Origin: Prevotella sp. | GTDB taxonomy: Bacteria; Bacteroidota; Bacteroidia; Bacteroidales; Bacteroidaceae | Reading direction: 5' to 3' | DNA: 64,000 bases | NCBI GenBank assembly: GCA_015060535.1 | Contig: SUYH01000013.1 | Span: forward strand, 1-64,000 | Shown here: positions 54,537-62,418 of the stretch, piece by piece | How the letters are laid out: every line of letters begins with the position of its first letter | Position numbering within the stretch: the stretch's first letter is position 1 | Position numbers and translations under genes: made by a program | The notes under the pieces: generated by a model | Told to the model about the DNA's origin: nothing | What the model saw: the letters and a program-made list of their open reading frames with translations, nothing else | Databases searched by the model: none

Positions 54537-55679
54537 ATGAAACTTTCACAGTTTAAGTTTAAGTTGCCAGAGAGTCAGGTAGCCTTAGAACCACCCCATC
54601 GTGTATTCAAGAATGATGATGGTACCGAGGAGAAAGTCTATCGCAGAGACGAGTGCCGCTTGATGGTAGTACACCGTAAGAGCCAGACCATAGACATGTT
54701 CGAGAAAGACGAAGAGGGTAAGGATACCGACCGTTTCCTGACCTTCCGTAATGTCATCGACTATTTCGACGATGGCGATGCGATGATTCTGAACGACACG
54801 ATGGTGTTCCCCGCCCGCCTGTATGGCACCAAGGAGAAAACCGACGCCAAGATTGAAGTGTTCCTGTTGCGCGAGCTGAATGCTGAGTTACGCCTATGGG
54901 ACGTGCTGGTAGAGCCTGCCCGTAAGATTCGTATTGGCAATAAACTCTTCTTCGAGGACGACGGTCCTATGGTCGCCGAGGTCATTGACAATACCACCAG
55001 CCGTGGCCGTACGCTGCGCTTCCTCTACGACTGTCCGCACGACGAGTTCCGTAAGGAACTGTTCGCCCTGGGTTCATCACCGCTGCCACGCTACATTGTA
55101 GAGCGACGTGATGTGACACCTGATGATGCAGAGAATTTCCAGACCATCTATGCCAGCAAAGAAGGTGCCGTGACGGCTCCTGCTTCAGGTCTGCACTTTA
55201 GCCGTGAGCTGTTGAAGCGACTAGAGATTCGTGGTGTCAACTTCGGCTATCTCACCGTACACTGCGGATTGGGATGCTTCGACCCTATCGAGGTGGAGGA
55301 CCTGACCAAGCATAAGATGAGCTCCGAACAGATGATTGTAGGCGCTGACGTTTGCGAGGTCGCTAATACCGCTAAGGTCGGAGGCCATAAGATCTGTGCC
55401 GTTGGTATTAGCACCCTACGCGCTACCGAAACGGCAGTGGGGACGGATGGCATGCTGAAGGAGTTTGACGGGTGGACCAACAAGTTCATCTTCCCACCTT
55501 ACGACTTCGGGCTGGCTAACACGCTGATTACCAACTTCTATCATTCCGAGTCGACTATGGTGATGGCCACAGCTGCCTTTGGTGGCTACGATTTGGTTAT
55601 GGAGGCATACCAGAAAGCACTCGACAACGGTTATATGTTCGGTTGCTTCGGTGATGCCATGCTGATACTCGATGACTAA
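54537..55679 (+). CDS. queA: S-adenosylmethionine:tRNA ribosyltransferase-isomerase
   Basis: Protein of 380 residues, slightly longer than the usual ~350 because of an insert near 22-50. It has the family motifs [17 protein letters not shown] and [22 protein letters not shown]. It transfers and isomerises the ribose of SAM to form epoxyqueuosine in tRNA. Its stop overlaps the folK start by 8 bp. Confidence 0.95.
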   Translation: MKLSQFKFKLPESQVALEPPHRVFKNDDGTEEKVYRRDECRLMVVHRKSQTIDMFEKDEEGKDTDRFLTFRNVIDYFDDGDAMILNDTMVFPARLYGTKEKTDAKIEVFLLRELNAELRLWDVLVEPARKIRIGNKLFFEDDGPMVAEVIDNTTSRGRTLRFLYDCPHDEFRKELFALGSSPLPRYIVERRDVTPDDAENFQTIYASKEGAVTAPASGLHFSRELLKRLEIRGVNFGYLTVHCGLGCFDPIEVEDLTKHKMSSEQMIVGADVCEVANTAKVGGHKICAVGISTLRATETAVGTDGMLKEFDGWTNKFIFPPYDFGLANTLITNFYHSESTMVMATAAFGGYDLVMEAYQKALDNGYMFGCFGDAMLILDD

Positions 55680-56085
55680 GCATCAGGTATATCTCAGTTT
55701 GGGCTCAAACTTGGGTCGTCGCGAGGAGAATCTTACCAAGGCTATCCAACTCATCGCTGAAAGGGTAGGGGCGGTCATCCGCCAGTCGTCATTTATCGAG
55801 ACGGCACCTTGGGGGTTCCACTCTGAACACCAGTTTATGAATGCAGCCATCCTTTGTGAGACCGACAAGACACCACGCGAGGTGCTCCAGTTGACACAGC
55901 AGATAGAGAAGGAAATGGGACGAAAGAATAAAACCTCTCACTTCTACTCTGATAGATGCATCGACATTGACATCCTGCTCTACGACGACTTGACGATTGA
56001 TGAGCCCGACCTGAAGATACCTCACCCGCTAATGCAGGAACGTGACTTTGTCATGATACCGCTGAAACAAATTACTAACCCTTAA
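55672..56085 (+). CDS. folK: 2-amino-4-hydroxy-6-hydroxymethyldihydropteridine diphosphokinase
   Basis: Protein of 137 residues with the family start [15 protein letters not shown], the ATP-binding region and [12 protein letters not shown]. It transfers pyrophosphate to the pterin in folate synthesis. The ATG overlaps the end of queA by 8 bp. Confidence 0.93.
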   Translation: MTKHQVYLSLGSNLGRREENLTKAIQLIAERVGAVIRQSSFIETAPWGFHSEHQFMNAAILCETDKTPREVLQLTQQIEKEMGRKNKTSHFYSDRCIDIDILLYDDLTIDEPDLKIPHPLMQERDFVMIPLKQITNP

Positions 56086-56097
56086 AATAAACGAGTT

Positions 56098-57588
56098 ATG
56101 AAGAAACTAATCTGTCTGATGATGCTAGCTGTCGGCTTAACAGCTCAAGCCCAGAAACATTCTTGTTGCAAGGATGGTAACCCGTACAAACGCTACACGC
56201 AGAACCTGCCGTTCAGTATGCCGGAAGTCAAGGCACCTGTCATTCCCGACCGCAAGGTCAACTTGCGCGACTTCGGTGCCAAGGACGATGGTGTGACGCT
56301 GAACACCGAGGCTTTTGCCAAGGCTATCGATGCCCTCTCCAAGCAGGGTGGTGGTCATCTGATTGTGCCCTCTGGAGTATGGTTCACCGGTCCTATTGTG
56401 CTGAAGTCTAACATCGACCTCCATCTGGAGATGGGTGCTATCATTCAGTTCTCAGGTGATGATACCCTCTATCCCATCATCAAGACTTCGTTCGAAGGTC
56501 TTGACACCCGCCGTTGTCAGTCGCCCCTTAGTGCCAATGGTGCAGAGAATATTTCCATCACTGGCCGTGGCGTGATTGACGGCAATGGCCAGTACTGGCG
56601 TCCCGTGAAGAAGTCGAAGGTGACCGATGGCCAGTGGAAGGAGATCCTGAGCCGTCCCGGCGGTGTTGAGTCGAAGAAGGGCTATTGGGTTCCTTCTCAG
56701 GGTTATGCAAATGCTGAGAAGAGTGCCGACATGAATGTTGTCAAGGCTTCCTCCGAGGCTGAGTGGAACTCGTTCAAGCGCTTCCTGCGTCCCGTCATGA
56801 TCTCACTCGTCAGCTGTAAGAACGTGCTGCTGCAGGGTGTCATCTTCCAGAACTCACCCGCTTGGAACATCCATCCCTTGATGTGCGAGAACATCATTCT
56901 CGACAATGTCCTTGCCCGCAATCCTTCCTATGCACAGAATGGCGATGCCCTCGACCTCGAGTCTTGTAAGAACGCACTGATTGTCAATTCGAAGTTCGAT
57001 GCCGGCGATGATGGCATCTGCATCAAGAGTGGTAAGGACGCCGACGGTCGCCGTCGTGGCATCCCCTGCGAGAATGTCGTAGTCGATGGCTGTACCGTAT
57101 TCGCCGGACATGGTGGCTTTGTGGTAGGCTCTGAGATGAGTGGTGGTGTGAAGAATATCCTCGTCGAGAACTGCCAGTTCCTGGGCACTGATGTCGGCTT
57201 GCGCTTCAAGTCTACCCGTGGCCGTGGTGGTATCGTCGAGAATATCAATATCAACAACGTGACAATGACCGACATCAAGACCGATGCCATCACCTTCAAT
57301 ATGTATTATGGTGGCAAGTCTGTAGCTGAGATGCTTGCCGATGGTGACAATCCTGACAACACCACGAAGGTTCCCGTCACCGAGGAGACTCCCATTTTCC
57401 GTAACATCAACATCAAGAACATTGTCTGCAACGACGCTGGCCGTGCTATGGAGTTCAACGGACTCCCTGAGATGCCTATCGACGGCATCAGCCTTGAGAA
57501 CGTTATGATCCAGGCCAAGAAGGACGCCGTCTTCACCAACTACAAGAACCTGAAGAAGAAGAACGTCGTCATTAAGGTCATTAAGTAA
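56098..57588 (+). CDS. GH28 polygalacturonase-type pectinase
   Basis: Protein of 496 residues with a signal peptide (about 1-18, ending TAQA). The right-handed beta-helix bears the GH28 residues: Asp in NGDALDLES, the Asp pair in DAGDDGICIKSGKD, GHGGFVVGSE and RFKSTRG. It hydrolyses galacturonan chains or cuts unsaturated/decorated pectin fragments, and would act in the periplasm or outside. No SusC/D pair stands next to it. It follows folK by 12 bp, which may be chance rather than shared function. Confidence 0.92.
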   Translation: MKKLICLMMLAVGLTAQAQKHSCCKDGNPYKRYTQNLPFSMPEVKAPVIPDRKVNLRDFGAKDDGVTLNTEAFAKAIDALSKQGGGHLIVPSGVWFTGPIVLKSNIDLHLEMGAIIQFSGDDTLYPIIKTSFEGLDTRRCQSPLSANGAENISITGRGVIDGNGQYWRPVKKSKVTDGQWKEILSRPGGVESKKGYWVPSQGYANAEKSADMNVVKASSEAEWNSFKRFLRPVMISLVSCKNVLLQGVIFQNSPAWNIHPLMCENIILDNVLARNPSYAQNGDALDLESCKNALIVNSKFDAGDDGICIKSGKDADGRRRGIPCENVVVDGCTVFAGHGGFVVGSEMSGGVKNILVENCQFLGTDVGLRFKSTRGRGGIVENININNVTMTDIKTDAITFNMYYGGKSVAEMLADGDNPDNTTKVPVTEETPIFRNINIKNIVCNDAGRAMEFNGLPEMPIDGISLENVMIQAKKDAVFTNYKNLKKKNVVIKVIK

Positions 57589-57606
57589 ATACAAATACAT
57601 ATTACA

Positions 57607-58293
57607 ATGAAGAAGATACTTTTTGTAGTCATCGCTATGATGACAACTGTAAACATCAATGCCCAGATTGAAGAGGGTAACTGGTATGTTACCCCCAAAT
57701 TGGGTTTCGGCATATCCGACATGACTGGTACGCTGTTCGATCCCACCAAGGCCGAAGGCACCTACGACGCAACCCTGCGCAGCATCGCCACATTTACGGC
57801 AGGTGTGGAGTTTCAGTATGCCATTATTGACCAGCTAGGTCTGTCAGCCGGTTTGAACTATGGCCGCCGAGGCAGTAAGACAGAGGATAACATGTTTAGA
57901 GTATCCATGGATTATGTCAATATTCCCGTTACATTAGACTTCTACCCCATACCCAATGTAGGCTTGGCTGTCAAGGCTGGTGTGCAAGTGGGCTTTACAA
58001 CCCGTAAGAGGCTGAAGGTTGACGGTGTTGAATACAATGCGGATTTCGACTTGGTAAGTTTCGTGGACAGATGGGGTAGGATTAGGCGCGGCCTTTGGGA
58101 AAATGAACTGTCACGACAGTTTAACAAAGTCGATTTCTCCATCCCCCTCGCTGTCAGCTACGAGTTTATGAATGTCGTGCTCGAAGCCCGTTATAGTCTG
58201 GGACTCGTCAATGTCATGAAGGATGACCCCGAGAATAGTAAGCACCGCTTCTGGCAGTTTACCTTGGGCTATAAGTTCGACTTAGGAGATTAA
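57607..58293 (+). CDS. Small outer-membrane beta-barrel protein
   Basis: Protein of 228 residues with a signal peptide (about 1-19, ending INAQ) and an eight-strand-type barrel; the last segment is FWQFTLGYKFDLGD. This is the porin-like (outer membrane beta-barrel) family common in Bacteroidota, without assigned substrate. It follows the pectinase gene by 18 bp. A strong hairpin terminator begins 22 bp after its stop. Confidence 0.8.
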   Translation: MKKILFVVIAMMTTVNINAQIEEGNWYVTPKLGFGISDMTGTLFDPTKAEGTYDATLRSIATFTAGVEFQYAIIDQLGLSAGLNYGRRGSKTEDNMFRVSMDYVNIPVTLDFYPIPNVGLAVKAGVQVGFTTRKRLKVDGVEYNADFDLVSFVDRWGRIRRGLWENELSRQFNKVDFSIPLAVSYEFMNVVLEARYSLGLVNVMKDDPENSKHRFWQFTLGYKFDLGD

Positions 58294-58314
58294 TCTCACA
58301 CCGAGAAGGTATAG

Positions 58315-58347
58315 GGTGCACATCGGGACACAATCCCGGTGTGCACC
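58315..58347 (+). terminator. Strong hairpin terminator
   Basis: A 14-bp stem (58315-58328 with 58334-58347, one G.T pair) starting GGTGCACA, with a T-rich trail. It ends the pectinase/barrel transcript. Confidence 0.7.
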
Positions 58348-58374
58348 TGTTTGTTATACATAGTACATACAAGT

Positions 58375-58394
58375 CTAACAATTGCTACTATTAA
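58375..58394 (-). repeat. 20-bp motif shared with the 174-bp repeat
   Basis: On the minus strand this is TTAATAGTAGCAATTGTTAG, identical to 18578-18597 and 60236-60255. A 14-bp palindrome TCGACAGCTGTCGA lies close by, near 58409-58422. Confidence 0.6.
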
Positions 58395-58446
58395 CTATGA
58401 ATCATGGGAATCGACAGCTGTCGAGACTAACATAGGGCTGCGAACA

Positions 58447-59265
58447 TTACCGACCAACGTATATTTTCTTCCCGTTCACGATGTAGATGCCACGTGGCAG
58501 CGCATCCAGATTCCGGCTATTGCCTACAACGAGTCCCTGTAACGAGTAGACGGGCCGTCCCTCACCAGTGAAGTCGTTGTAGGGATGGTGCATCCCGGTC
58601 ACGTATCCCTGTGGCCATTTCAGATTGTTGTTCTGATAGATCAGCGTGTTGTTGCGGATGAAGTGGGTGACGGCAATAAAAGCTGGCGACCTTGCAAATC
58701 CACCTGACGGCAATATCCCATTGAAAACTCTGCCAATGGTACGGAAACAGAAATTAAAAAAGTCGTATTCTTTACCATCGGCGAGTTTCCTGCGTTCCAG
58801 TCTTTCAGCTGTGACAGGAAAATTTTGCAGATAGCCAGTCACAGGCGTATCACCGATATTCCACGAACCAAATGTATAGTTGAGCTGGTCTGTATAATAT
58901 GGGGAGTTGCCATTTTTGCCACATATGAAAACACTGTCGCCCGACTGGCGGAAGAGCACATAACTTTTATTGATCAGTTCATTGTTGAAATTGTAATCAT
59001 ACCTGTTTGCTACTTGACAGGTCATGCTATCTGTTTCCGACGTAGGGACAACGATCGTGCCTTCAACAACATATTCTGAATAAAGAGTTTTGGAATATCC
59101 CGGATTATACTTCACGGTGTAAGTGCTGTCTATATTCATAAAGCCTCTGTGACCAACCGTAACGATCCCCCATCTCGTACTGTTAGGATAATACTGCTGC
59201 TGGGCATGGGTAGGTAGCAGATGACAAAACACACAGACAACAATAATTACAAATAGCCTTTTCAT
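58447..59265 (-). CDS. Unknown secreted protein with T9SS-like C-terminal motif
   Basis: Protein of 272 residues with a signal peptide (MKRLFVIIVVCVFCHLLPTHA). The body is not recognised. The C-terminus VYSLQGLVVGNS...GIYIVNGKKIYVGR resembles the short sorting tail (YDLQGR...GIYI.NGKK) of Bacteroidota proteins exported by the type IX system or attached outside the cell. That reading is tentative. The promoter -7 box is at 59319-59326. It lies between the pectinase region and the scar. Confidence 0.65.
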   Translation of the reverse strand: MKRLFVIIVVCVFCHLLPTHAQQQYYPNSTRWGIVTVGHRGFMNIDSTYTVKYNPGYSKTLYSEYVVEGTIVVPTSETDSMTCQVANRYDYNFNNELINKSYVLFRQSGDSVFICGKNGNSPYYTDQLNYTFGSWNIGDTPVTGYLQNFPVTAERLERRKLADGKEYDFFNFCFRTIGRVFNGILPSGGFARSPAFIAVTHFIRNNTLIYQNNNLKWPQGYVTGMHHPYNDFTGEGRPVYSLQGLVVGNSRNLDALPRGIYIVNGKKIYVGR

Positions 59266-59318
59266 GAATCCAAATTAATGTTATGTTATTCTATAAAATA
59301 GAGTCATCATTGGTGATG

Positions 59319-59326
59319 CAAAGATA
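59319..59326 (-). promoter_or_regulatory. -7 element of the secreted protein gene
   Basis: TATCTTTG on the minus strand, 54 bp before ATG 59265. Confidence 0.5.
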
Positions 59327-59365
59327 CGAATTAATTTTGAAACAACATAATGCACAACAAAAATT

Positions 59366-59516
59366 ATTCCGATTGAGTACTGCAGTCCAGTAAGGCACGA
59401 CTAATAACCTTGGGTTATTCTGCAATACTCCGTGAGTATTGGAATTTTCTCCAAGAGTATTGAAAAATACTTTCGGAGTATGCAGATGATTTACCCTAAT
59501 ACTAAACACCCTCTAC
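59366..59516. repeat. Cluster of AGTATT/AATACT inverted motifs
   Basis: Inverted pairs of AATACTC/GAGTATT occur several times (for example CAATACTCcgtgAGTATTG), with a CCCTAATA/TATTAGGG hairpin near the end. No gene is seen in 59341-59540. It looks like an operator cluster or degraded repeat DNA at the edge of the scar. Confidence 0.4.
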
Positions 59517-59540
59517 TATTAGGGTAGAGACCATTTAGTG

Positions 59541-59624
59541 TTAGCACAACACTTCGTCTGCTCTCGTCTCCAATTCCTCTTGTTGGTCTGTGAGGATGAA
59601 TTCCAATGTTCTTTTGTCAATCAT
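59541..59624 (-). pseudogene. Start fragment of an ATPase-like gene
   Basis: Twenty-seven codons, MIDKRTLEFILTDQQEELET then RADEVLC, then a stop. The sequence resembles the N-terminus of Bacteroidota DUF4143-type AAA ATPases (a short helix before the Walker A region). A promoter box TATTTTTG is at 59644-59651. The rest of the gene is missing, so this is probably a remnant. Confidence 0.45.
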
Positions 59625-59643
59625 ATGTGTTCGCTTTTGCATG

Positions 59644-59651
59644 CAAAAATA
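59644..59651 (-). promoter_or_regulatory. -7 element before ATPase fragment
   Basis: TATTTTTG on the minus strand. The surrounding CAAA(A/G)ATACAAAGAAAAATCG is almost the same as at the toxin-antitoxin promoter (14677-14697). Confidence 0.45.
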
Positions 59652-59669
59652 CAAAGAAAAATCGTAAAA

Positions 59670-59757
59670 CGCGATATTTTACATAAAAATATGGCTGTAG
59701 AATACGATATTTTACATAGAAGCATTAGTTCCGAACGCGATATTCTACATAAATAGG
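59670..59757. repeat. 33-bp-period tandem repeat, three units
   Basis: Three units with the core CGATATT(T/C)TACATA begin near 59672, 59705 and 59738, each 33 bp apart. Read forward they give RDILHK-type 11-residue repeats in a frame without a good start. Confidence 0.5.
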
Positions 59758-59766
59758 TGATCTACC

Positions 59767-59850
59767 TGGAATAACATTATCCATTGATAAGCGAGACGAG
59801 CCATTTGATATTGACAAAATGATCACTAGAACCGACCCCATGATCTTTCT
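59767..59850 (-). pseudogene. Remnant of a RelE-type toxin gene 3' end
   Basis: On the minus strand the frame reads GSSDHFVNIKWLVSLING then stop, matching the C-terminus (...VTDKYIKWLISLING) of the intact toxin at 14049-14390. No start or N-terminal part is present. Confidence 0.7.
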
Positions 59851-59859
59851 CTGCGGATG

Positions 59860-59926
59860 AGATGCGCGTCATGCGGCATCGCCTTCCGGGTGGTGATGGT
59901 GAGGATGGTGGAAATGATTCGTGAAA
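59860..59926 (+). pseudogene. Possible vapE 3' end remnant
   Basis: The plus-strand frame ends GGDGEDGGNDS then stop, in the place where the island copy has the VapE end ELVTGDG then stop. The match is short, so this rests on position and on the shared hairpins that follow. Confidence 0.35.
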
Positions 59927-60009
59927 TCCCTCGCGTACCGTGTGCGTACCTGTGCGGTACGCGTAACATGTTACATTTCTACCTCTTCATCCTCACCATC
60001 CTCACCATC
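59895..60009. repeat. Nested inverted repeats in the scar copy
   Basis: GATGGTGAGGATGGTG (59895-59910) is perfectly complementary to 59994-60009; inside, CGCGTACCG (59932-59940) pairs perfectly with CGGTACGCG (59955-59963). It corresponds to the arrangement at 17111-17222. Confidence 0.6.
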
Positions 60010-60045
60010 ATGGAGTTATAGAGTGAGTCACAAAATCAATGAGTT

Positions 60046-60132
60046 ATGTTAGAAGTAAAAGACTATTCGAAACAAGAGTTGGCTGATGCCTTATATGCCA
60101 AGAATACCAAGCCAGCATCGCGGCTGCGGAAG
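60046..60132 (+). pseudogene. Truncated DUF4248 gene copy
   Basis: Starts MLEVKDYSKQELADALYAKN, nearly the same as the gene at 17299. After about 29 codons the homology ends and the sequence continues into the 174-bp repeat; the frame stops at 60255 but the added codons are unrelated. Confidence 0.75.
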
Positions 60133-60165
60133 GTGAGGGAATCTACGGACATCCTGCCTTCCGCC

Positions 60166-60339
60166 TTTTCGTACCTTTGCATTGTCAGTCACGAGAGCGC
60201 GACGAAGCAAGTATTAAGAGTTGAGATTGCGGGAATTAATAGTAGCAATTGTTAGCATTAATAGTAGCGATTGCGGGAATTAATAGCTGCTGCGACACTC
60301 TTCTGAGGGCCCCTTCGGAACCATCCGCGAACTGACAAG
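60166..60339 (+). ncRNA. 174-bp perfect repeat, copy 2
   Basis: Identical over all 174 bp to 18508-18681, including the -7 box (60172-60179) and both closing arms. Here no HU gene follows. The next 77 bp (60340-60416) are unrelated to copy 1, and then the amidase start is found. Confidence 0.6.
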
Positions 60340-60416
60340 CGCACACGGGGTCAGGATCATGTGTTATTAACCCTGCATTATAGCCGTCCCTTATCAAGGG
60401 ACTCTAAATGTACAGT

Positions 60417-60494
60417 ATGCGTAAGATCACACTCATCATCGTCCACTGCTCAGCTTATCGCCCCGACCAAACATCGTCTGCAGCCCAAATAGAG
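60417..60494 (+). pseudogene. Truncated amidase gene copy
   Basis: Reads MRKITLIIVHCSAYRPDQTS then SAAQIE, the same start as the amidase at 19381. After about 26 codons it enters a terminator hairpin and is lost. Confidence 0.75.
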
Positions 60495-60495
60495 A

Positions 60496-60534
60496 GAAAT
60501 CCCTGCCATTGGGTGGGGATTTCTTATTTTTTTT
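60496..60534 (+). terminator. Terminator at the end of the scar
   Basis: GAAATCCC (60496-60503) pairs with GGGATTTC (60516-60523) and is followed by a T-run (60527-60534). Confidence 0.7.
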
Positions 60535-60566
60535 GTTCTTTTGTATGCTAATTAACAGAAAATGTG

Positions 60567-60574
60567 TAATTTTG
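60567..60574 (+). promoter_or_regulatory. -7 element immediately before permease gene
   Basis: TAATTTTG ends 4 bp before ATG 60579, so the mRNA is likely leaderless. A TTTG at 60540-60543 lies 23 bp upstream. Confidence 0.55.
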
Positions 60575-60578
60575 CAGT

Positions 60579-61898
60579 ATGGAACAACAAAATGCTATTT
60601 ACGATGCACGTCAGCTGGGTTTGCCCCGCATGATGATACTGGGCGTGCAGCACTTGTTTGCCATGTTTGGCGCAACGGTACTCGTTCCCCTGCTGACGGG
60701 GCTGGACGTGTCTGTTACACTCTTGTTTGCCGGTATCGGCACACTGCTATTCCATTTCATATCGAAGTGGAACGTGCCGGCATTCCTCGGTTCGTCGTTT
60801 GCCTTTCTGGGCGGCTATGCCTCGGTGAAGGAGATGGGTATGGCTCAGGGACTGACAGAGACTTTGGCACTGGACTATGCTTGTCTGGGAGTGGCTTGTG
60901 CAGGACTGATGTATTTCGTGATGGCTGCACTCATCAAGGCCTTTGGCATCCAGAAGATACTGCATTATTTTCCGCCCGTGGTGACGGGTCCTATCGTGAT
61001 AGCCATCGGTCTGGTGCTTTCTGGTTCGGCCATTGCCAATTGCCAGACGAACTGGTTGCTGGCTATCATCTCGATAGTGACCGTCATCGTGTCGTCGATA
61101 TGGGGCAAAGGGATTGTGAAGATTATCCCAGTGTTGCTGGGTGTCATCGTGTCGTATGTCATTGCAGCCTGCATGGGCGAGGTTGACTTCTCACCGTTGG
61201 GTGAGGCTGCCTGGGTAGGATTCCCGATTGTAGCTGACCGCACGATATGGGCTGTCTTTGAAGACGGCAACACCACGCTGATGTTGTCGACTATCCTGGC
61301 TGTGATGCCTATCGCTTTTGCTACGATTATGGAGCACATCGGTGATATGTTTGCCATCAGCTCTACCGTGGGCAAGGACTTTCTGGCCAATCCTGGTCTG
61401 CACCGCACACTGACGGGCGATGGTGTGGCTACTGCTGTTGCCTCTGTATTCGGAGCTCCTGCCAATACGACTTATGGCGAGAACACTGGCGTGCTGAACC
61501 TGACGAAGGTGTTTGACCCTAAGGTGATTCGTATTGCAGCCTGTCTGGCCATCGTGCTGGCTTTCTGTCCTAAGTTCGCGTGTCTGGTGCAGCTGATGCC
61601 TGCAGCCACCATCGGTGGTGTCAGCCTGATACTGTATGGTATGATCTCTGCTGTCGGTGTGCGTAACCTGGTGGAGGAGAAGGTCGATCTGAAGAGCTCG
61701 CGCAATGTGTTTGTCGCAGCCTTGATTCTCGTGTTGGCCATCGGAGTGAAGTATGGTGCCAACGACAATATCGCCATCGGTCCGATTCACCTGTCGGGAC
61801 TGGCCATCGCTGCCATCGTCGGCATCTTCCTCAATGCCGTTATGCCTGACAAGCTGGGCATGAAGGTGAAGTCATTTCACGGCAAGGAGAAATCCTGA
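60579..61898 (+). CDS. uraA: Uracil/xanthine permease (NCS2 family)
   Basis: Protein of 439 residues with 12-14 membrane helices. Family landmarks are FAMFGATVLVPLLTGLDVSV near the start and the GAPANTTYGENTGVLNLT segment (about 292-309), which holds the conserved purine/pyrimidine-binding residues. It imports uracil (or a related base) with protons. Its promoter gives a possibly leaderless mRNA. Terminator-like hairpin follows. Confidence 0.93.
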   Translation: MEQQNAIYDARQLGLPRMMILGVQHLFAMFGATVLVPLLTGLDVSVTLLFAGIGTLLFHFISKWNVPAFLGSSFAFLGGYASVKEMGMAQGLTETLALDYACLGVACAGLMYFVMAALIKAFGIQKILHYFPPVVTGPIVIAIGLVLSGSAIANCQTNWLLAIISIVTVIVSSIWGKGIVKIIPVLLGVIVSYVIAACMGEVDFSPLGEAAWVGFPIVADRTIWAVFEDGNTTLMLSTILAVMPIAFATIMEHIGDMFAISSTVGKDFLANPGLHRTLTGDGVATAVASVFGAPANTTYGENTGVLNLTKVFDPKVIRIAACLAIVLAFCPKFACLVQLMPAATIGGVSLILYGMISAVGVRNLVEEKVDLKSSRNVFVAALILVLAIGVKYGANDNIAIGPIHLSGLAIAAIVGIFLNAVMPDKLGMKVKSFHGKEKS

Positions 61899-61920
61899 TA
61901 GGAGAGTTTAGAGAAGAGAT

Positions 61921-61960
61921 AAAAAGAACATCCCCGCTTCGAAAGCGGGGATGTCTTTTT
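61921..61960. terminator. Bidirectional terminator permease/rpsO
   Basis: ACATCCCCGCTT (61928-61939) pairs perfectly with AAGCGGGGATGT (61943-61954), with A-runs and T-runs on both sides, between convergent genes. Confidence 0.8.
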
Positions 61961-61977
61961 GATGTGTCGTTACGTGA

Positions 61978-62247
61978 TTACTTACGCAGGCCGAGAGCCT
62001 TGATGAGTGCACGATAACGATTGATGTCCTTGTTGTAGAGATACTTCAGGAGCTTACGACGGCGACCTACGAGCATGGTCAGCGAACGAGCGGTGTTGAA
62101 GTCCTTGTGGTTCTTCTTCAGGTGCTCAGTGAGGTGCTGAATACGATAGGTGAACAGAGCTACCTGGCTCTCAACAGAACCAGTGTCCTTGGCGTCTTTG
62201 CCGTACTGGCCGAAGATCTCAGTCTTCTTTGCTTGATCTAAATACAT
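61978..62247 (-). CDS. rpsO: 30S ribosomal protein S15
   Basis: Protein of 89 residues, starting MYLDQAKKTEIFGQYGKDAKDTGSVESQ, with the LTEHLKKNHKDFNTARSLTMLVGRRRKLLKYL helices. It binds 16S rRNA in the platform of the 30S subunit. The leader of about 85 nt upstream could carry the autoregulatory site known for S15. Confidence 0.97.
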   Translation of the reverse strand: MYLDQAKKTEIFGQYGKDAKDTGSVESQVALFTYRIQHLTEHLKKNHKDFNTARSLTMLVGRRRKLLKYLYNKDINRYRALIKALGLRK

Positions 62248-62337
62248 TGTTTTGATGATTTAATTGTTAATACTATTACATCCTTCAGATGCCTGCCACC
62301 GTCATCAATCAGTGGGGTACATCGTCAAATGCGGCTG

Positions 62338-62369
62338 CAAAGGTACAACTTTTCTGTGAAACTCGCAAA
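62338..62369 (-). promoter_or_regulatory. Promoter of rpsO
   Basis: On the minus strand TTTG (62366-62369) and TACCTTTG (62338-62345), 20-bp spacer. Confidence 0.75.
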
Positions 62370-62387
62370 TGTTTCGAGAAAAATGTG

Positions 62388-62395
62388 TAATTTTG
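62388..62395 (+). promoter_or_regulatory. -7 element of typA
   Basis: TAATTTTG, 24 bp before ATG 62419, divergent from rpsO. Confidence 0.55.
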
Positions 62396-62418
62396 CACCC
62401 GAATTACGTAATTTAGTT

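Noticed and set aside
59670..59757. CRISPR array
   Set aside because: Only three imperfect units of 33 bp with no true spacers and no cas genes.
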